Part shown: positions 26,605 through 34,768 of the stretch, in pieces | Numbering within the stretch: position 1 is the first letter of the stretch | Layout: each line of letters begins with the position of its first letter | Source of the DNA: Bacteroidia bacterium 43-41 | Lineage (GTDB): Bacteria; Bacteroidota; Bacteroidia; Bacteroidales; Dysgonomonadaceae | Length of the DNA: 64,000 nt | NCBI GenBank assembly: GCA_001898165.1 | Contig: MKTD01000014.1 | Location: forward strand, 1-64,000 | Direction of reading: 5' to 3' | Position numbers and translations under genes: made by a program | The notes under the pieces: model-generated | The model's database searches: none | What the model saw: only the letters and a program-made list of their open reading frames with translations | Told to the model about the DNA's origin: nothing

Positions 26605-26612
26605 TACATTTG
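26605..26612 (+). promoter_or_regulatory. -7 promoter box of the oligopeptidase gene
   Basis: TACATTTG fits the -7 consensus exactly, 51 nt before the ATG at 26663. No clear -33 TTTG. Confidence 0.55.
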
Positions 26613-26662
26613 CATCGGTTTAAATCCGCATAAATGAACAATTGTCTATAAACCCAACTAAA

Positions 26663-28804
26663 ATGAAAAGCCGCAATTATATCATTTTATTCGTCGCAAC
26701 AACGCTAATGGCCAGCTGCAACTCATCGAAAAAAGAAACTGTTATGTTAAAACAATCCGATTTTCCCGCACCACCTGTAGCGGAAGTAATTCCCGACACG
26801 TTTACCAATTTCGGGCAAACGCGTATCGATAACTATTATTGGCTGAAAGACAAAAACAATCCGAAAGTAATCGATTACCTGAAAGCGGAAAATGCTTATA
26901 CCGATACGGTCATGGCATCGACAAAAGCGTTGCAACAAACCATTTACGACGAAATTATCGGCCGCATGAAAGAAGACGATGAAAGCTATCCATCGTTTTC
27001 CGACGGTTATTACTACTACAGCCGTACCGAAAAGGGTAAGCAATACCGCACCTACTGCCGCCGCAAAGGCACAATGGATGCCCCCGAAGAAATTATTTTC
27101 GATGTCAATAAGATGGCAGAAGGGAAGCCGGCATATATTTTCCATGGGTATTCCGTCAGTCCCGACAACAGCAAAGCAGCTTACCTTTACAACGAAACCG
27201 GTTCATTCGCAGAGTTCACTCTGAAAGTAAAAGACCTCGCCTCGGGCCGGGATATTGGATTTACCGTAAACGGCGCTACTTCCATGGCCTGGGCGAACGA
27301 CAACAAGACCCTCTTTTACGGCATTATCGACAATACGTTGCGCTCCTACCGCATTTTGCGTCAGATGCTGGATGCTCCCAAAGCCGACCTGGTTTACGAG
27401 GAAACAGACACACGATTCTCCACCTACGTTTCGGGGAGCAAAACAAAACAATACATTTTTATTGAATCAACAAGTTCCACCACTGCGGATGAACGATATA
27501 TTTCGGCAGACAAACCGCTTGACGCGTTCCACGTGTTCCTGCCCCGCATCCAGGATGTGGAATATTCCGTTTATCCGCACAAGGAGAAGTTTTTTGTCCG
27601 GTACAAAGACAAAGAAAACCTGAACGGCAAAATCTATGAAGCGCCGTTGACAGGGCATGAAGACCGCAACACCTGGAAAGAGTTCCTGGCACACGACAAA
27701 GATGTCCGAATCGAAGGAATTGATGTTTTGAAAGATTATGTAACGCTCGAATTGCGTAAAAACGGCTTGAGCGAGATTATCGCAAAACCGGTCTCAGGCG
27801 GAGAAGATAAGGCCATAACTTTCCCCGAACCGGTTTACTCGGCAGGGTTAAGCGGAAACCCGGAATATGATGCCACCACTTTCCGTTATACCTATACTTC
27901 ACTCAATCGCCCGACCACACTGTACGAATACAATATTGCCAACGGCGAGACTGCAAAACTCAAAGAACAGGAGATCCCGTCGGGTTTCAATCCCGGCGAC
28001 TATGTAGTTGAACGTCTTTGGGCAACGGCGCCCGATGGAGTGAAAGTGCCTATGGCCATCGTGTATAAGAAAGGATTGAAAAAAGACGGAACCCACCCTA
28101 CGCTGATTTATTCCTACGGAAGTTACGGAATCAGTTCCGATGTCTATTTCAGTGCGAGCATGTTTAGCCTTATTGATCGCGGCTTCGTGTATGCTCTTGC
28201 TCAAATCCGTGGCGGAAGCGATCTCGGTGAGCAATGGTACGAAGACGGCAAACTGCTCCATAAGAAAAATACGTTTACCGATTTTATCGCGTGCAGCGAA
28301 CTGCTGATCAACGAAAAATATACATCAGCAAACAGACTCGCAGCCATGGGCGGCAGTGCCGGCGGTTTGTTGATGGGCGCCGTAACCAATATGCGTCCCG
28401 ATTTATACCAAACCATCGTGGCACAAGTACCGTTTATAGACGTCATCAATACCATGCTCGACGACACACTCCCGCTCACCACGGGCGAATACGAGGAGTG
28501 GGGGAATCCAAACGAAGAGGAGTATTACAACTATATGCTCTCCTACTCGCCTTACGACAACATTACAGCACAAAATTATCCCAATATTCTCGTCACAGGC
28601 GGCATTAACGACTCGCAAGTACTGTTTCACGAACCTGCAAAATATGTAGCCAAACTCCGTTCACTCAAAACCGATGATAACATCGTGCTGCTGCACATGA
28701 ATATGGACTCGGGACACGGCGGTGCAACAGGGCGTTATGACGGAATTAAAGATACCGCTTTCGAGTTCGCTTTTATTTTGAACAGGGTCGGGATTGAGAA
28801 GTAG
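26663..28804 (+). CDS. ptrB: Oligopeptidase B-like S9A serine peptidase, lipoprotein
   Basis: From the ATG at 26663 (a TTG lies 21 nt upstream) the protein starts with a signal peptide and lipobox (LFVATTLMASC), so it is predicted to be lipidated. A seven-bladed propeller region precedes the alpha/beta-hydrolase domain. Catalytic residues are visible: Ser in AAMGGSAGGLLMGA, Asp in VTGGINDSQV, His in DSGHGGATGRYD. The RGGSDLGEQWYEDGKLLHKK segment is typical of S9A oligopeptidase B, which cleaves after basic residues in short peptides. Length is about 713 residues, normal for the family. Confidence 0.9.
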   Translation: MKSRNYIILFVATTLMASCNSSKKETVMLKQSDFPAPPVAEVIPDTFTNFGQTRIDNYYWLKDKNNPKVIDYLKAENAYTDTVMASTKALQQTIYDEIIGRMKEDDESYPSFSDGYYYYSRTEKGKQYRTYCRRKGTMDAPEEIIFDVNKMAEGKPAYIFHGYSVSPDNSKAAYLYNETGSFAEFTLKVKDLASGRDIGFTVNGATSMAWANDNKTLFYGIIDNTLRSYRILRQMLDAPKADLVYEETDTRFSTYVSGSKTKQYIFIESTSSTTADERYISADKPLDAFHVFLPRIQDVEYSVYPHKEKFFVRYKDKENLNGKIYEAPLTGHEDRNTWKEFLAHDKDVRIEGIDVLKDYVTLELRKNGLSEIIAKPVSGGEDKAITFPEPVYSAGLSGNPEYDATTFRYTYTSLNRPTTLYEYNIANGETAKLKEQEIPSGFNPGDYVVERLWATAPDGVKVPMAIVYKKGLKKDGTHPTLIYSYGSYGISSDVYFSASMFSLIDRGFVYALAQIRGGSDLGEQWYEDGKLLHKKNTFTDFIACSELLINEKYTSANRLAAMGGSAGGLLMGAVTNMRPDLYQTIVAQVPFIDVINTMLDDTLPLTTGEYEEWGNPNEEEYYNYMLSYSPYDNITAQNYPNILVTGGINDSQVLFHEPAKYVAKLRSLKTDDNIVLLHMNMDSGHGGATGRYDGIKDTAFEFAFILNRVGIEK

Positions 28805-28843
28805 GGAAACGAACCAAATCTACCTCTAAACTGTTTATAATTC

Positions 28844-29191
28844 ATGATAAAAATAAAACGCATATACGAATCCTCAGGGGATGGCGACGGCTACCGTATT
28901 TTAGTCGATCGCCTCTGGCCACGCGGCATATCGAAGGGAAGTGCGCATATCGATGTATGGATGAAAGAAGTTGCCCCGTCTGCCGATTTACGGAAATGGT
29001 TTAACCACGAGACAGAAAAGTGGGAAGAGTTTACCCGGCTTTACACCCGGGAACTTACCGAAAACAAGCCAATGCTTCTCGATATAAAGAAGCTGGAGAA
29101 GGAACACAAAACGGTAACGCTTCTTTACGGAGCCAAAGACACGGAGCACAATCAGGCACAAGTGTTACTAAAGGTATTGGAGAAAATATAA
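28844..29191 (+). CDS. DUF488 family protein
   Basis: The 115-residue protein begins IKIKRIYESSGDGDGYRILV followed by DRLWPRGISK and ends with TLLYGAKDTEHNQAQVL, the recognised course of DUF488 (YeaO-like). The biochemical role of the family is unknown. It follows ptrB by 39 nt and may be co-transcribed. Confidence 0.88.
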   Translation: MIKIKRIYESSGDGDGYRILVDRLWPRGISKGSAHIDVWMKEVAPSADLRKWFNHETEKWEEFTRLYTRELTENKPMLLDIKKLEKEHKTVTLLYGAKDTEHNQAQVLLKVLEKI

Positions 29192-29199
29192 AATCAACT

Positions 29200-29422
29200 T
29201 CACGCCCCGTTAAGCAGGTGTTGCAACAAAATTTTCACCCCTATCGCAATCAGGATGATGCCGCCCGGCATTTCGATATTGAAGCGTAATCTCCGGCCAA
29301 ACCGTACTCCGATAAACATTCCCGGAAAGCAAAGAAAAGGGTAACCAACTCTTACCGACACAAACGGCAAACGAATCCATGGCAAGCCCGATGGCGATAA
29401 TCGTTATTGAGATAAAATTCAC
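29200..29422 (-). pseudogene. mntP: mntP manganese efflux pump, internally deleted
   Basis: A GTG at 29422 begins MNFISITIIAIGLAMDSFAV, the first helix of MntP (DUF204). After about 26 codons the sequence jumps, in another frame, to the C-terminal end: VRFGRRLRFNIEMPGGIILI then AIGVKILLQHL. A normal MntP is about 185-190 residues with two DUF204 halves, and here only about 65 codons remain. An internal deletion of roughly 370 nt, breaking the frame, explains this. The product cannot work. Confidence 0.8.
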
Positions 29423-29508
29423 GACTATTTTTCAAAAAACGCACAAAGATAACAGATTTTCAGGGAACAATCCGAGAAATAACAATTCCGTTAAAATTTT
29501 TGGGAACC

Positions 29509-29539
29509 ATTGTTAATTATAAATTTTATGTTATGTTTG
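29509..29539 (+). promoter_or_regulatory. Promoter of the cytochrome c-sugar dehydrogenase gene
   Basis: TATGTTTG (29532-29539) is a perfect -7 box, with ATTG (29509-29512) 19 nt upstream as a three-of-four -33 box, 32 nt before the ATG. Confidence 0.6.
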
Positions 29540-29570
29540 CCTTCTCTCCTGATTAACAAAAAATTGTCGT

Positions 29571-30983
29571 ATGAAAAATAGAAATTTACTCTTACTACTG
29601 GCTTTTGTCCTGATAATGGTTCAGGGAGTTCACTCCTGCAAAAATATGTCCGGGACAACTCAGGCTCGCGACGCCGCTTCAAACTACCGCATGTTTTGTG
29701 CCGGATGCCACGGCGACAATTTAGAAAAATTCGCTGCTAAACAATGGATGGAAAAAGAAGGAACCGCATCGGTAGAACATAGCATCAAAAACGGTATTTT
29801 AAATATCGGGATGCCCGCTTTTGCGAAAACTTTTTCCGACAAGGAAATAAAAGAGTTGGCTGTTTACGTTAAAAAAGGAATTCCTGCCGATAGAACACTA
29901 CTCAAACCAGCTGTAACGGCTGAAGGAATTATTAAATCGGAAGAATACAATTTCGTGATCGACACAGTGGTTACCGGATTGGAAGTCCCCTGGGGATTGG
30001 CTTTTCTACCCAATGGCGATTTGCTGATTTCGGAAAGAAAGGGGACGTTGCACACTTTCTCCAACGGAAAACTATCCGCACCTATCGAAGGGTTACCACC
30101 TATTATGGCTTTAGGGCAGGGCGGATTAATGGACCTGGCTCTTCATCCCGACTACGACAAAAACGGCTGGATCTACATTTCCTATTCGGCTCTTGATACA
30201 ACAAGCGAAAAAAGAATCGGATCCACCGGAGTAATGCGCGCTCGTTTAATCGGAAATAAATTAATGGATCAGGATATCCTTTTCATCGGGTCACCGCCCA
30301 CCGACCGCGGACATCACTGGGGATGCAAGCTTGCGTTCGATGGGAAGGGCTATCTGTTTTTCGGAGTAGGTGAACGTGGTCAACATTTCGATTTTCCACA
30401 AAAACTCGATAATACAAACGGAAAGATACACCGTATTCATGACGATGGAAGAATTCCGGCCGACAATCCTTTCGTAAACACTCCCGGAGCCATTAAATCC
30501 ATCTATAGCTACGGCCACCGCAATCCACAGGGAACGATTGTCCACCCCACGACGGGTGATATATGGGAAACCGAACACGGCCCGATGGGCGGCGATGAAC
30601 TTAACCTGATAAAACCCGGACTAAACTACGGCTGGCCCGTCATTTCCTACGGAATCAACTACGACGGAACTATTCTCACCAAACTGACGGAAAAAGAAGG
30701 AATGGAGCAGCCTGTTTTCCAATGGACGCCGTCTATCGCCCCCTGTGGAATGACGGTTGTAACCGGTGACCGGTTTAAAAAATGGGAAAACAACATATTG
30801 GTCGGTTCGCTCCGTTTCGATTACGTGGAACGGATGGTTTTGGACGGGCAAAAAGTTGCCCACACCGAAAGATTGGCCGAAGGCATAGGGCGGGTAAGAA
30901 ATGTGGTAATGAGTCCCGACGGACTGGTTTATATAGGTTTGGAAGAACCGGGAATGATAGTACGGCTTGTGCCGGTGGAATAA
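29571..30983 (+). CDS. Cytochrome c-PQQ-type sugar dehydrogenase fusion lipoprotein
   Basis: A signal peptide with lipobox (VQGVHSC) is followed by a cytochrome c domain of about 90 residues (MFCAGCHGDNLEKF with CxxCH; MPAFAKTFS with the axial Met). Then comes a six-bladed propeller of the glucose/sorbosone dehydrogenase family: VPWGLAFLPNGDLLISERKG, GQGGLMDLALHPDY, SYGHRNPQGTI and WETEHGPMGGDELN. Such domains oxidise aldoses with PQQ, and the heme could accept the electrons within the same chain. No PQQ synthesis genes are in the window. The TonB receptor gene starts 8 nt after its stop. Confidence 0.88.
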   Translation: MKNRNLLLLLAFVLIMVQGVHSCKNMSGTTQARDAASNYRMFCAGCHGDNLEKFAAKQWMEKEGTASVEHSIKNGILNIGMPAFAKTFSDKEIKELAVYVKKGIPADRTLLKPAVTAEGIIKSEEYNFVIDTVVTGLEVPWGLAFLPNGDLLISERKGTLHTFSNGKLSAPIEGLPPIMALGQGGLMDLALHPDYDKNGWIYISYSALDTTSEKRIGSTGVMRARLIGNKLMDQDILFIGSPPTDRGHHWGCKLAFDGKGYLFFGVGERGQHFDFPQKLDNTNGKIHRIHDDGRIPADNPFVNTPGAIKSIYSYGHRNPQGTIVHPTTGDIWETEHGPMGGDELNLIKPGLNYGWPVISYGINYDGTILTKLTEKEGMEQPVFQWTPSIAPCGMTVVTGDRFKKWENNILVGSLRFDYVERMVLDGQKVAHTERLAEGIGRVRNVVMSPDGLVYIGLEEPGMIVRLVPVE

Positions 30984-30991
30984 ACTCATAA

Positions 30992-33046
30992 ATGCCAAAA
31001 AGACGAATACTTTTTCTTTTAGGTATGGTTTTCTTACCGCTAGTCATTAATGCGCAAGAGCTGTTGCCCCGGAATAAAGACACAACCTTTCTTCTCCACG
31101 AGGTGATTGTAAATGCGTATCAGGTGAATACGCGGTGGCACCACGTTCCCGGCAGCATTTCGATTCTATCGGGAAGAGAGGTGCAGGCAGGCGACGGCAA
31201 CAATTTTGCATCGGTCCTGCACGCCCTTCCCGGCATTTACATGCACAGCGGGACTTACGCCACAAGCCGTATCGTGATTCGGGGAGTAGGAAGCAGAACG
31301 CCCTACAACACCAACCGCATCAAGGCGTACCTGAATGATATTCCCATCACTTCATCCGATGGAATTTCTTCACCCGAAGATATCGACCTGCCCGGAATCG
31401 GGAGGATAGAAGTAACCAAAGGGCCGGCCTCTGCGCTTTACGGCTCCGGACTCGGCGGTAACATCAATCTGTTCACCCCGGGCTCATACAGAAACTCTTT
31501 CAACATCCTGTTGCAACAGGGAAGTTTCAATACACTGAAAGCGTCTGCCGGAGGTAGCTTCCAACACAACGATTTAAATATTACCGGAAATATCAACCAC
31601 ACCCGTTCCGATGGATACCGGGAAAACAATCATTTTCGGCGGACATCGTTACTATCGTCGGGAAAATGGAAAAGACCAAGTCATGCGATGGAATACACAC
31701 TGCTTTTGCTGGATATGAATGCAGGAATTCCGAGTTCCATCGACAAGACATTATTCAAAACCAATCCCAAAGCAGCAGCAGCCAACTGGAAAGCAATCGG
31801 GGGTTTCAAGGAGTATCGTCGCGGACTTGCGGGCGTTACGCTTGAGAATCGTTTGTCGAGTGTCTTGAATAACCGTTTTACGGTTTTCGGAAGGTGGGTG
31901 GATAGTTACGAAAAACGTCCTTTCAACAACCTGGCCGATGGCTCCTCGGGTGGCGGAATAAGAAACAAACTGAACTATCACGCCGAAAGATACGATGCTG
32001 TACTCGGTTTGGAATGGATCACCGACACATACCGGTGGAGATTGGATATGAAAGACGAGGTCATCAACAAAAACAGGGAAATTCGAAATCACCTGAATCT
32101 GTTTGCCATGACGTATTTTCGTCCGTCGTTGAAATGGAATATTTCACTGGGTGGAGCCGTTAACAAAATCGGGTATAAACTGACGGATAAATTTCCCGGT
32201 AACGGCGACCAAAGCGGAAGCCGCAGTTTTCCGGTTATTTTTTCTCCCCGGTTAGGAGCTAATTACGCACCCAACAATATGGTGGCCTTATATGCATCCG
32301 TAGGACACGGATTTTCGATGCCTTCGCCCGAAGAGACATTGCTACCGGAAGGCAATATCAACAAAGACCTTCAACCCGAACAGGGTTGGCAATACGAAGC
32401 GGGTATCCGGTTGAATTTGCTGCGCAACGCTACGCAAATCGAAGCTACTATTTACCAAATAGATTTAAGTAATCTATTAGTAACAAAGCGTTTAACAGAA
32501 GATATCTTTACCGGTATCAATGCCGGCAGAACCCGTCATCGAGGGGTTGAGTTGTTGTGGAGGCAGCTGATTTATCAAAATCATAATTTTCCAGGCAATC
32601 TAAATATGAATGTTAATTACACCTTTTCTCAAAACAAATTTATCGATTTTACCGACGACAATAACACCTATGACGGCAATCATCTTCCCGGTATTCCATC
32701 GTATCTTTTTCAGGCAACGCTGGTTTGGAATCCCATAAAACCGTTGATTTTAGATATGCGGTTCCAATATACAGGTGGGCAATTCATCAATGATGCCAAT
32801 ACCGAAACAAACGACACCTATTGTTTATTGGATGCAAAAGCAAGCTATCTTTTTAAAACGGCACAGTTGGGAAATGTTGAGTTGTTCGCCGGCGTGAACA
32901 ACATAACCGATACCCTTTATTCGCCTATGCTTACCGTAAATGCCGTCGCTTTTGGCAATGCTGAACCAAGGTACTATTATCCCGGGCTTCCGAGGCATTA
33001 CTACGGAGGTGTATCGTGGAGTTTTCCTTCTGCTTCGCGACAGTAA
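30992..33046 (+). CDS. TonB-dependent outer-membrane receptor
   Basis: The 684-residue protein has a signal peptide (LFLLGMVFLPLVINAQ), a TonB-box-like LLHEVIVNAY segment, and a plug domain with IVIRGVGSRTPYNTNRIKAY and IEVTKGPASALYGSGLGGNI. A 22-strand barrel ending in an aromatic-rich C-terminus follows (GLPRHYYGGVSWSF). There is no CarboxypepD-like N-terminal domain and no SusD partner, so it resembles a siderophore, cobalamin or small-ligand receptor more than a SusC. It probably shares a transcript with the upstream dehydrogenase fusion. Confidence 0.9.
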   Translation: MPKRRILFLLGMVFLPLVINAQELLPRNKDTTFLLHEVIVNAYQVNTRWHHVPGSISILSGREVQAGDGNNFASVLHALPGIYMHSGTYATSRIVIRGVGSRTPYNTNRIKAYLNDIPITSSDGISSPEDIDLPGIGRIEVTKGPASALYGSGLGGNINLFTPGSYRNSFNILLQQGSFNTLKASAGGSFQHNDLNITGNINHTRSDGYRENNHFRRTSLLSSGKWKRPSHAMEYTLLLLDMNAGIPSSIDKTLFKTNPKAAAANWKAIGGFKEYRRGLAGVTLENRLSSVLNNRFTVFGRWVDSYEKRPFNNLADGSSGGGIRNKLNYHAERYDAVLGLEWITDTYRWRLDMKDEVINKNREIRNHLNLFAMTYFRPSLKWNISLGGAVNKIGYKLTDKFPGNGDQSGSRSFPVIFSPRLGANYAPNNMVALYASVGHGFSMPSPEETLLPEGNINKDLQPEQGWQYEAGIRLNLLRNATQIEATIYQIDLSNLLVTKRLTEDIFTGINAGRTRHRGVELLWRQLIYQNHNFPGNLNMNVNYTFSQNKFIDFTDDNNTYDGNHLPGIPSYLFQATLVWNPIKPLILDMRFQYTGGQFINDANTETNDTYCLLDAKASYLFKTAQLGNVELFAGVNNITDTLYSPMLTVNAVAFGNAEPRYYYPGLPRHYYGGVSWSFPSASRQ

Positions 33047-33179
33047 CCTGCAGCTCATCATTATTATTTTGAAACACAAGTCAATAAAATTAGAATAAAT
33101 TGCTATCTTTCTTCTATAAATTCCACCATATTCAAAAATAATATTCAATAATTCCGATAAACGTTTGTATAAGGACAGA

Positions 33180-33383
33180 GTGCCCCTGCCCACTGTTCGT
33201 GGGGAGAGCGTGAAAACGCCTTAAATATGCGATTTTCTTCTGCGGGCTTGGCCTTGTTTGTCTAACGAAAGGCATTAACCCAGGTCTGTGTTCTTAACGT
33301 CGTGCCAATCACGACTGTAGCATTGGCCTATTTGTAAACGGGGTCTTAAGCCACCACAAAGATAGTCGGCCTTTACGCTTGTT
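33180..33383 (-). ncRNA. Hairpin-rich non-coding flank of the IS110 transposase, bridge-RNA candidate
   Basis: The 204 nt downstream of the transposase stop contain no ORF but several perfect hairpins: CCCAC-tgttc-GTGGG (33189-33203), GTCGTG-ccaat-CACGAC (33299-33315), and an alternative GCCAAT/ATTGGC pairing (33304-33327). IS110-family elements encode a structured bridge RNA in one non-coding end, and the IS1111 subgroup keeps it downstream of the transposase. The inverted repeat at 33347-33357 may mark the element end, in which case much of this RNA would lie outside it. The call is an inference. Confidence 0.3.
33347..33357. repeat. Subterminal inverted repeat of the IS110-family element, copy 1
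   Basis: TAAGCCACCAC pairs with GTTGTGGCTTA at 34635-34645 at ten of eleven positions. The two copies flank the transposase, as the subterminal repeats of IS1111-type elements do. Confidence 0.55.
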
Positions 33384-34592
33384 TTATACGGTAATATTCA
33401 GCAGTTTTGCTGTTTTCTCGTATTCTTTCTTGTGGTACGCCAACCTTGCTTTCATTTTCACCGGATCCTGGACAGGGAGTAACTTCGGGTTGTATTCTTT
33501 CGCGTATTTCAGGATATTCCAAATGACAACGAGCAGCTTTCTGGCTATGGCGACCAATGCCTTCTTCCTGGGCTTGCGCATGGCCAGGCGTTGGAACTTA
33601 TCCTTGAAAAACGAACCTTTCATCCGGGAAGCGCCCCACGAGACTTGCACCAAAATTGAACGCAGATACTTGTTGCCCCTGGTGGTAGCAGTACTCTTAT
33701 ATTTGCCGGCACTTTCATCATTACTTGGACGCAATCCCGCCCAGCCGACAATTTTATCGCTGCTCTCAAAGACACTCATATCCCCGCCCGTTTCCGCTAT
33801 GATGGTCATGGCGGCTATCTGGCTTATCCCGGGAATGGTTTGCAAAAACTTTACCATGACCGAAAAATGCTCGTCGCATATCCGACGCATCTGCGACAGG
33901 CATTCCGATAGCTGCATCTGGTACATCCCGTATTCCTGTTTCAACCAGGACAACTCCTGGCGGTGGTGGGGCTTGATATTGCCCGTTAGCGCCTCCCTTA
34001 GTTTCCCGCTCTGCTTGTTTTTCTTATTCCCGTAGACCAGGCTTGTCAAATAGCCGGGGTCGGTATAGCCCGCTATTACCGCCTCGACGACGCACATGAA
34101 ACTTTTGGTGCTGATGCTGCTCAGGCAACTGCTGGCCCGGATCCCGCATTTAACCAGAACACTGTCCATAACCGTCAGAACCCGGGTGACCTGCTGCTTG
34201 AGTTTGCCCTGTTTGCGGGAGTAAACCCGCAACTCCTGTATCAAGGGAGAAGGGACAAAACTACCGCGCACCATCCCCTTGTGCAACAACGTCGCTATCC
34301 ATTGCGCGTCTTTCACGTCACTTTTACGGCCCGGCATCTGTTTGATCAAGTAAGGGTTGACCAATGTCAGGTGAAACCCCATCTCGTACAACAAATCCCA
34401 GACCGGGATCCAGTAAATACCTGTGCTTTCCAGGGCTACCTCTTCCACTCCTTCACTCTGCAAATACTCGCCCATCAAATAGACTTCGGGCGTCATCGTG
34501 CTGAATTCTTTTACCCCGCAATAAGTCTCGCCATTGTAAATCGCACAAAAAATACTATCTTTGTGCACGTCTAAGCCACATACTTTCTTCAT
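33384..34592 (-). CDS. IS110-family transposase (DEDD/Tnp20)
   Basis: The 402-residue protein has the RuvC-like DEDD domain: CGLDVHKDS (Asp8), VALESTGIYW (Glu55) and KSDVKDAQW (Asp92, Asp95). A C-terminal Tnp20 domain follows (TIPGISQIAAMTIIAETGG, GWAGLRPSNDESAGKYKS with the likely nucleophilic Ser294, TRGNKYLRSIL). These enzymes recombine DNA guided by an element-encoded bridge RNA and do not make typical target duplications. The frame is intact. Flanking short inverted repeats suggest the IS1111 subgroup. Confidence 0.93.
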   Translation of the reverse strand: MKKVCGLDVHKDSIFCAIYNGETYCGVKEFSTMTPEVYLMGEYLQSEGVEEVALESTGIYWIPVWDLLYEMGFHLTLVNPYLIKQMPGRKSDVKDAQWIATLLHKGMVRGSFVPSPLIQELRVYSRKQGKLKQQVTRVLTVMDSVLVKCGIRASSCLSSISTKSFMCVVEAVIAGYTDPGYLTSLVYGNKKNKQSGKLREALTGNIKPHHRQELSWLKQEYGMYQMQLSECLSQMRRICDEHFSVMVKFLQTIPGISQIAAMTIIAETGGDMSVFESSDKIVGWAGLRPSNDESAGKYKSTATTRGNKYLRSILVQVSWGASRMKGSFFKDKFQRLAMRKPRKKALVAIARKLLVVIWNILKYAKEYNPKLLPVQDPVKMKARLAYHKKEYEKTAKLLNITV

Positions 34593-34620
34593 ATTAAATA
34601 TTTTAGTGGTTAATAATATC

Positions 34621-34652
34621 CAAATATAAAGAAAGTTGTGGCTTATTCCAAA
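34621..34652 (-). promoter_or_regulatory. Transposase promoter (full consensus)
   Basis: On the minus strand TTTG (34649-34652), a 20-nt gap and TATATTTG (34621-34628) lie 28 nt before the transposase ATG. The -33 box falls just outside the inverted repeat at 34635-34645, so it may lie at or beyond the element end. Confidence 0.65.
34635..34645. repeat. Subterminal inverted repeat of the IS110-family element, copy 2
   Basis: GTTGTGGCTTA is the partner of TAAGCCACCAC at 33347-33357 (one mismatch in eleven). It lies between the -7 and -33 boxes of the transposase promoter. Confidence 0.55.
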
Positions 34653-34741
34653 TGTACTCCGTGAAGCTCCGAACGGAACGAAGTGAAGAGAGGTTAAACA
34701 ATCAATTTTTATTGGTCTGTGTATATGTCTAAACTTTTATG

Positions 34742-34749
34742 TACATTTG
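34742..34749 (+). promoter_or_regulatory. -7 promoter box of the proABC operon
   Basis: TACATTTG fits the -7 consensus exactly and lies 19 nt before the proA ATG. TCTG 21 nt upstream is a weak -33 candidate. Confidence 0.55.
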
Positions 34750-34768
34750 TAGCTTATTTTTAAATAAA

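Noticed and set aside
26642-26662. TTG start for the oligopeptidase
   Set aside because: The ATG at 26663 gives a proper lipoprotein signal peptide directly at the N-terminus; the TTG adds seven residues before it.
33379-34035. 218-codon plus-strand ORF antisense to the IS110 transposase
   Set aside because: It is antisense to a transposase with all catalytic motifs and shows no domain of its own.
34739-34768. ATG at 34739 as the proA start
   Set aside because: It lies upstream of the -7 box TACATTTG, so a transcript from that promoter would not include it.
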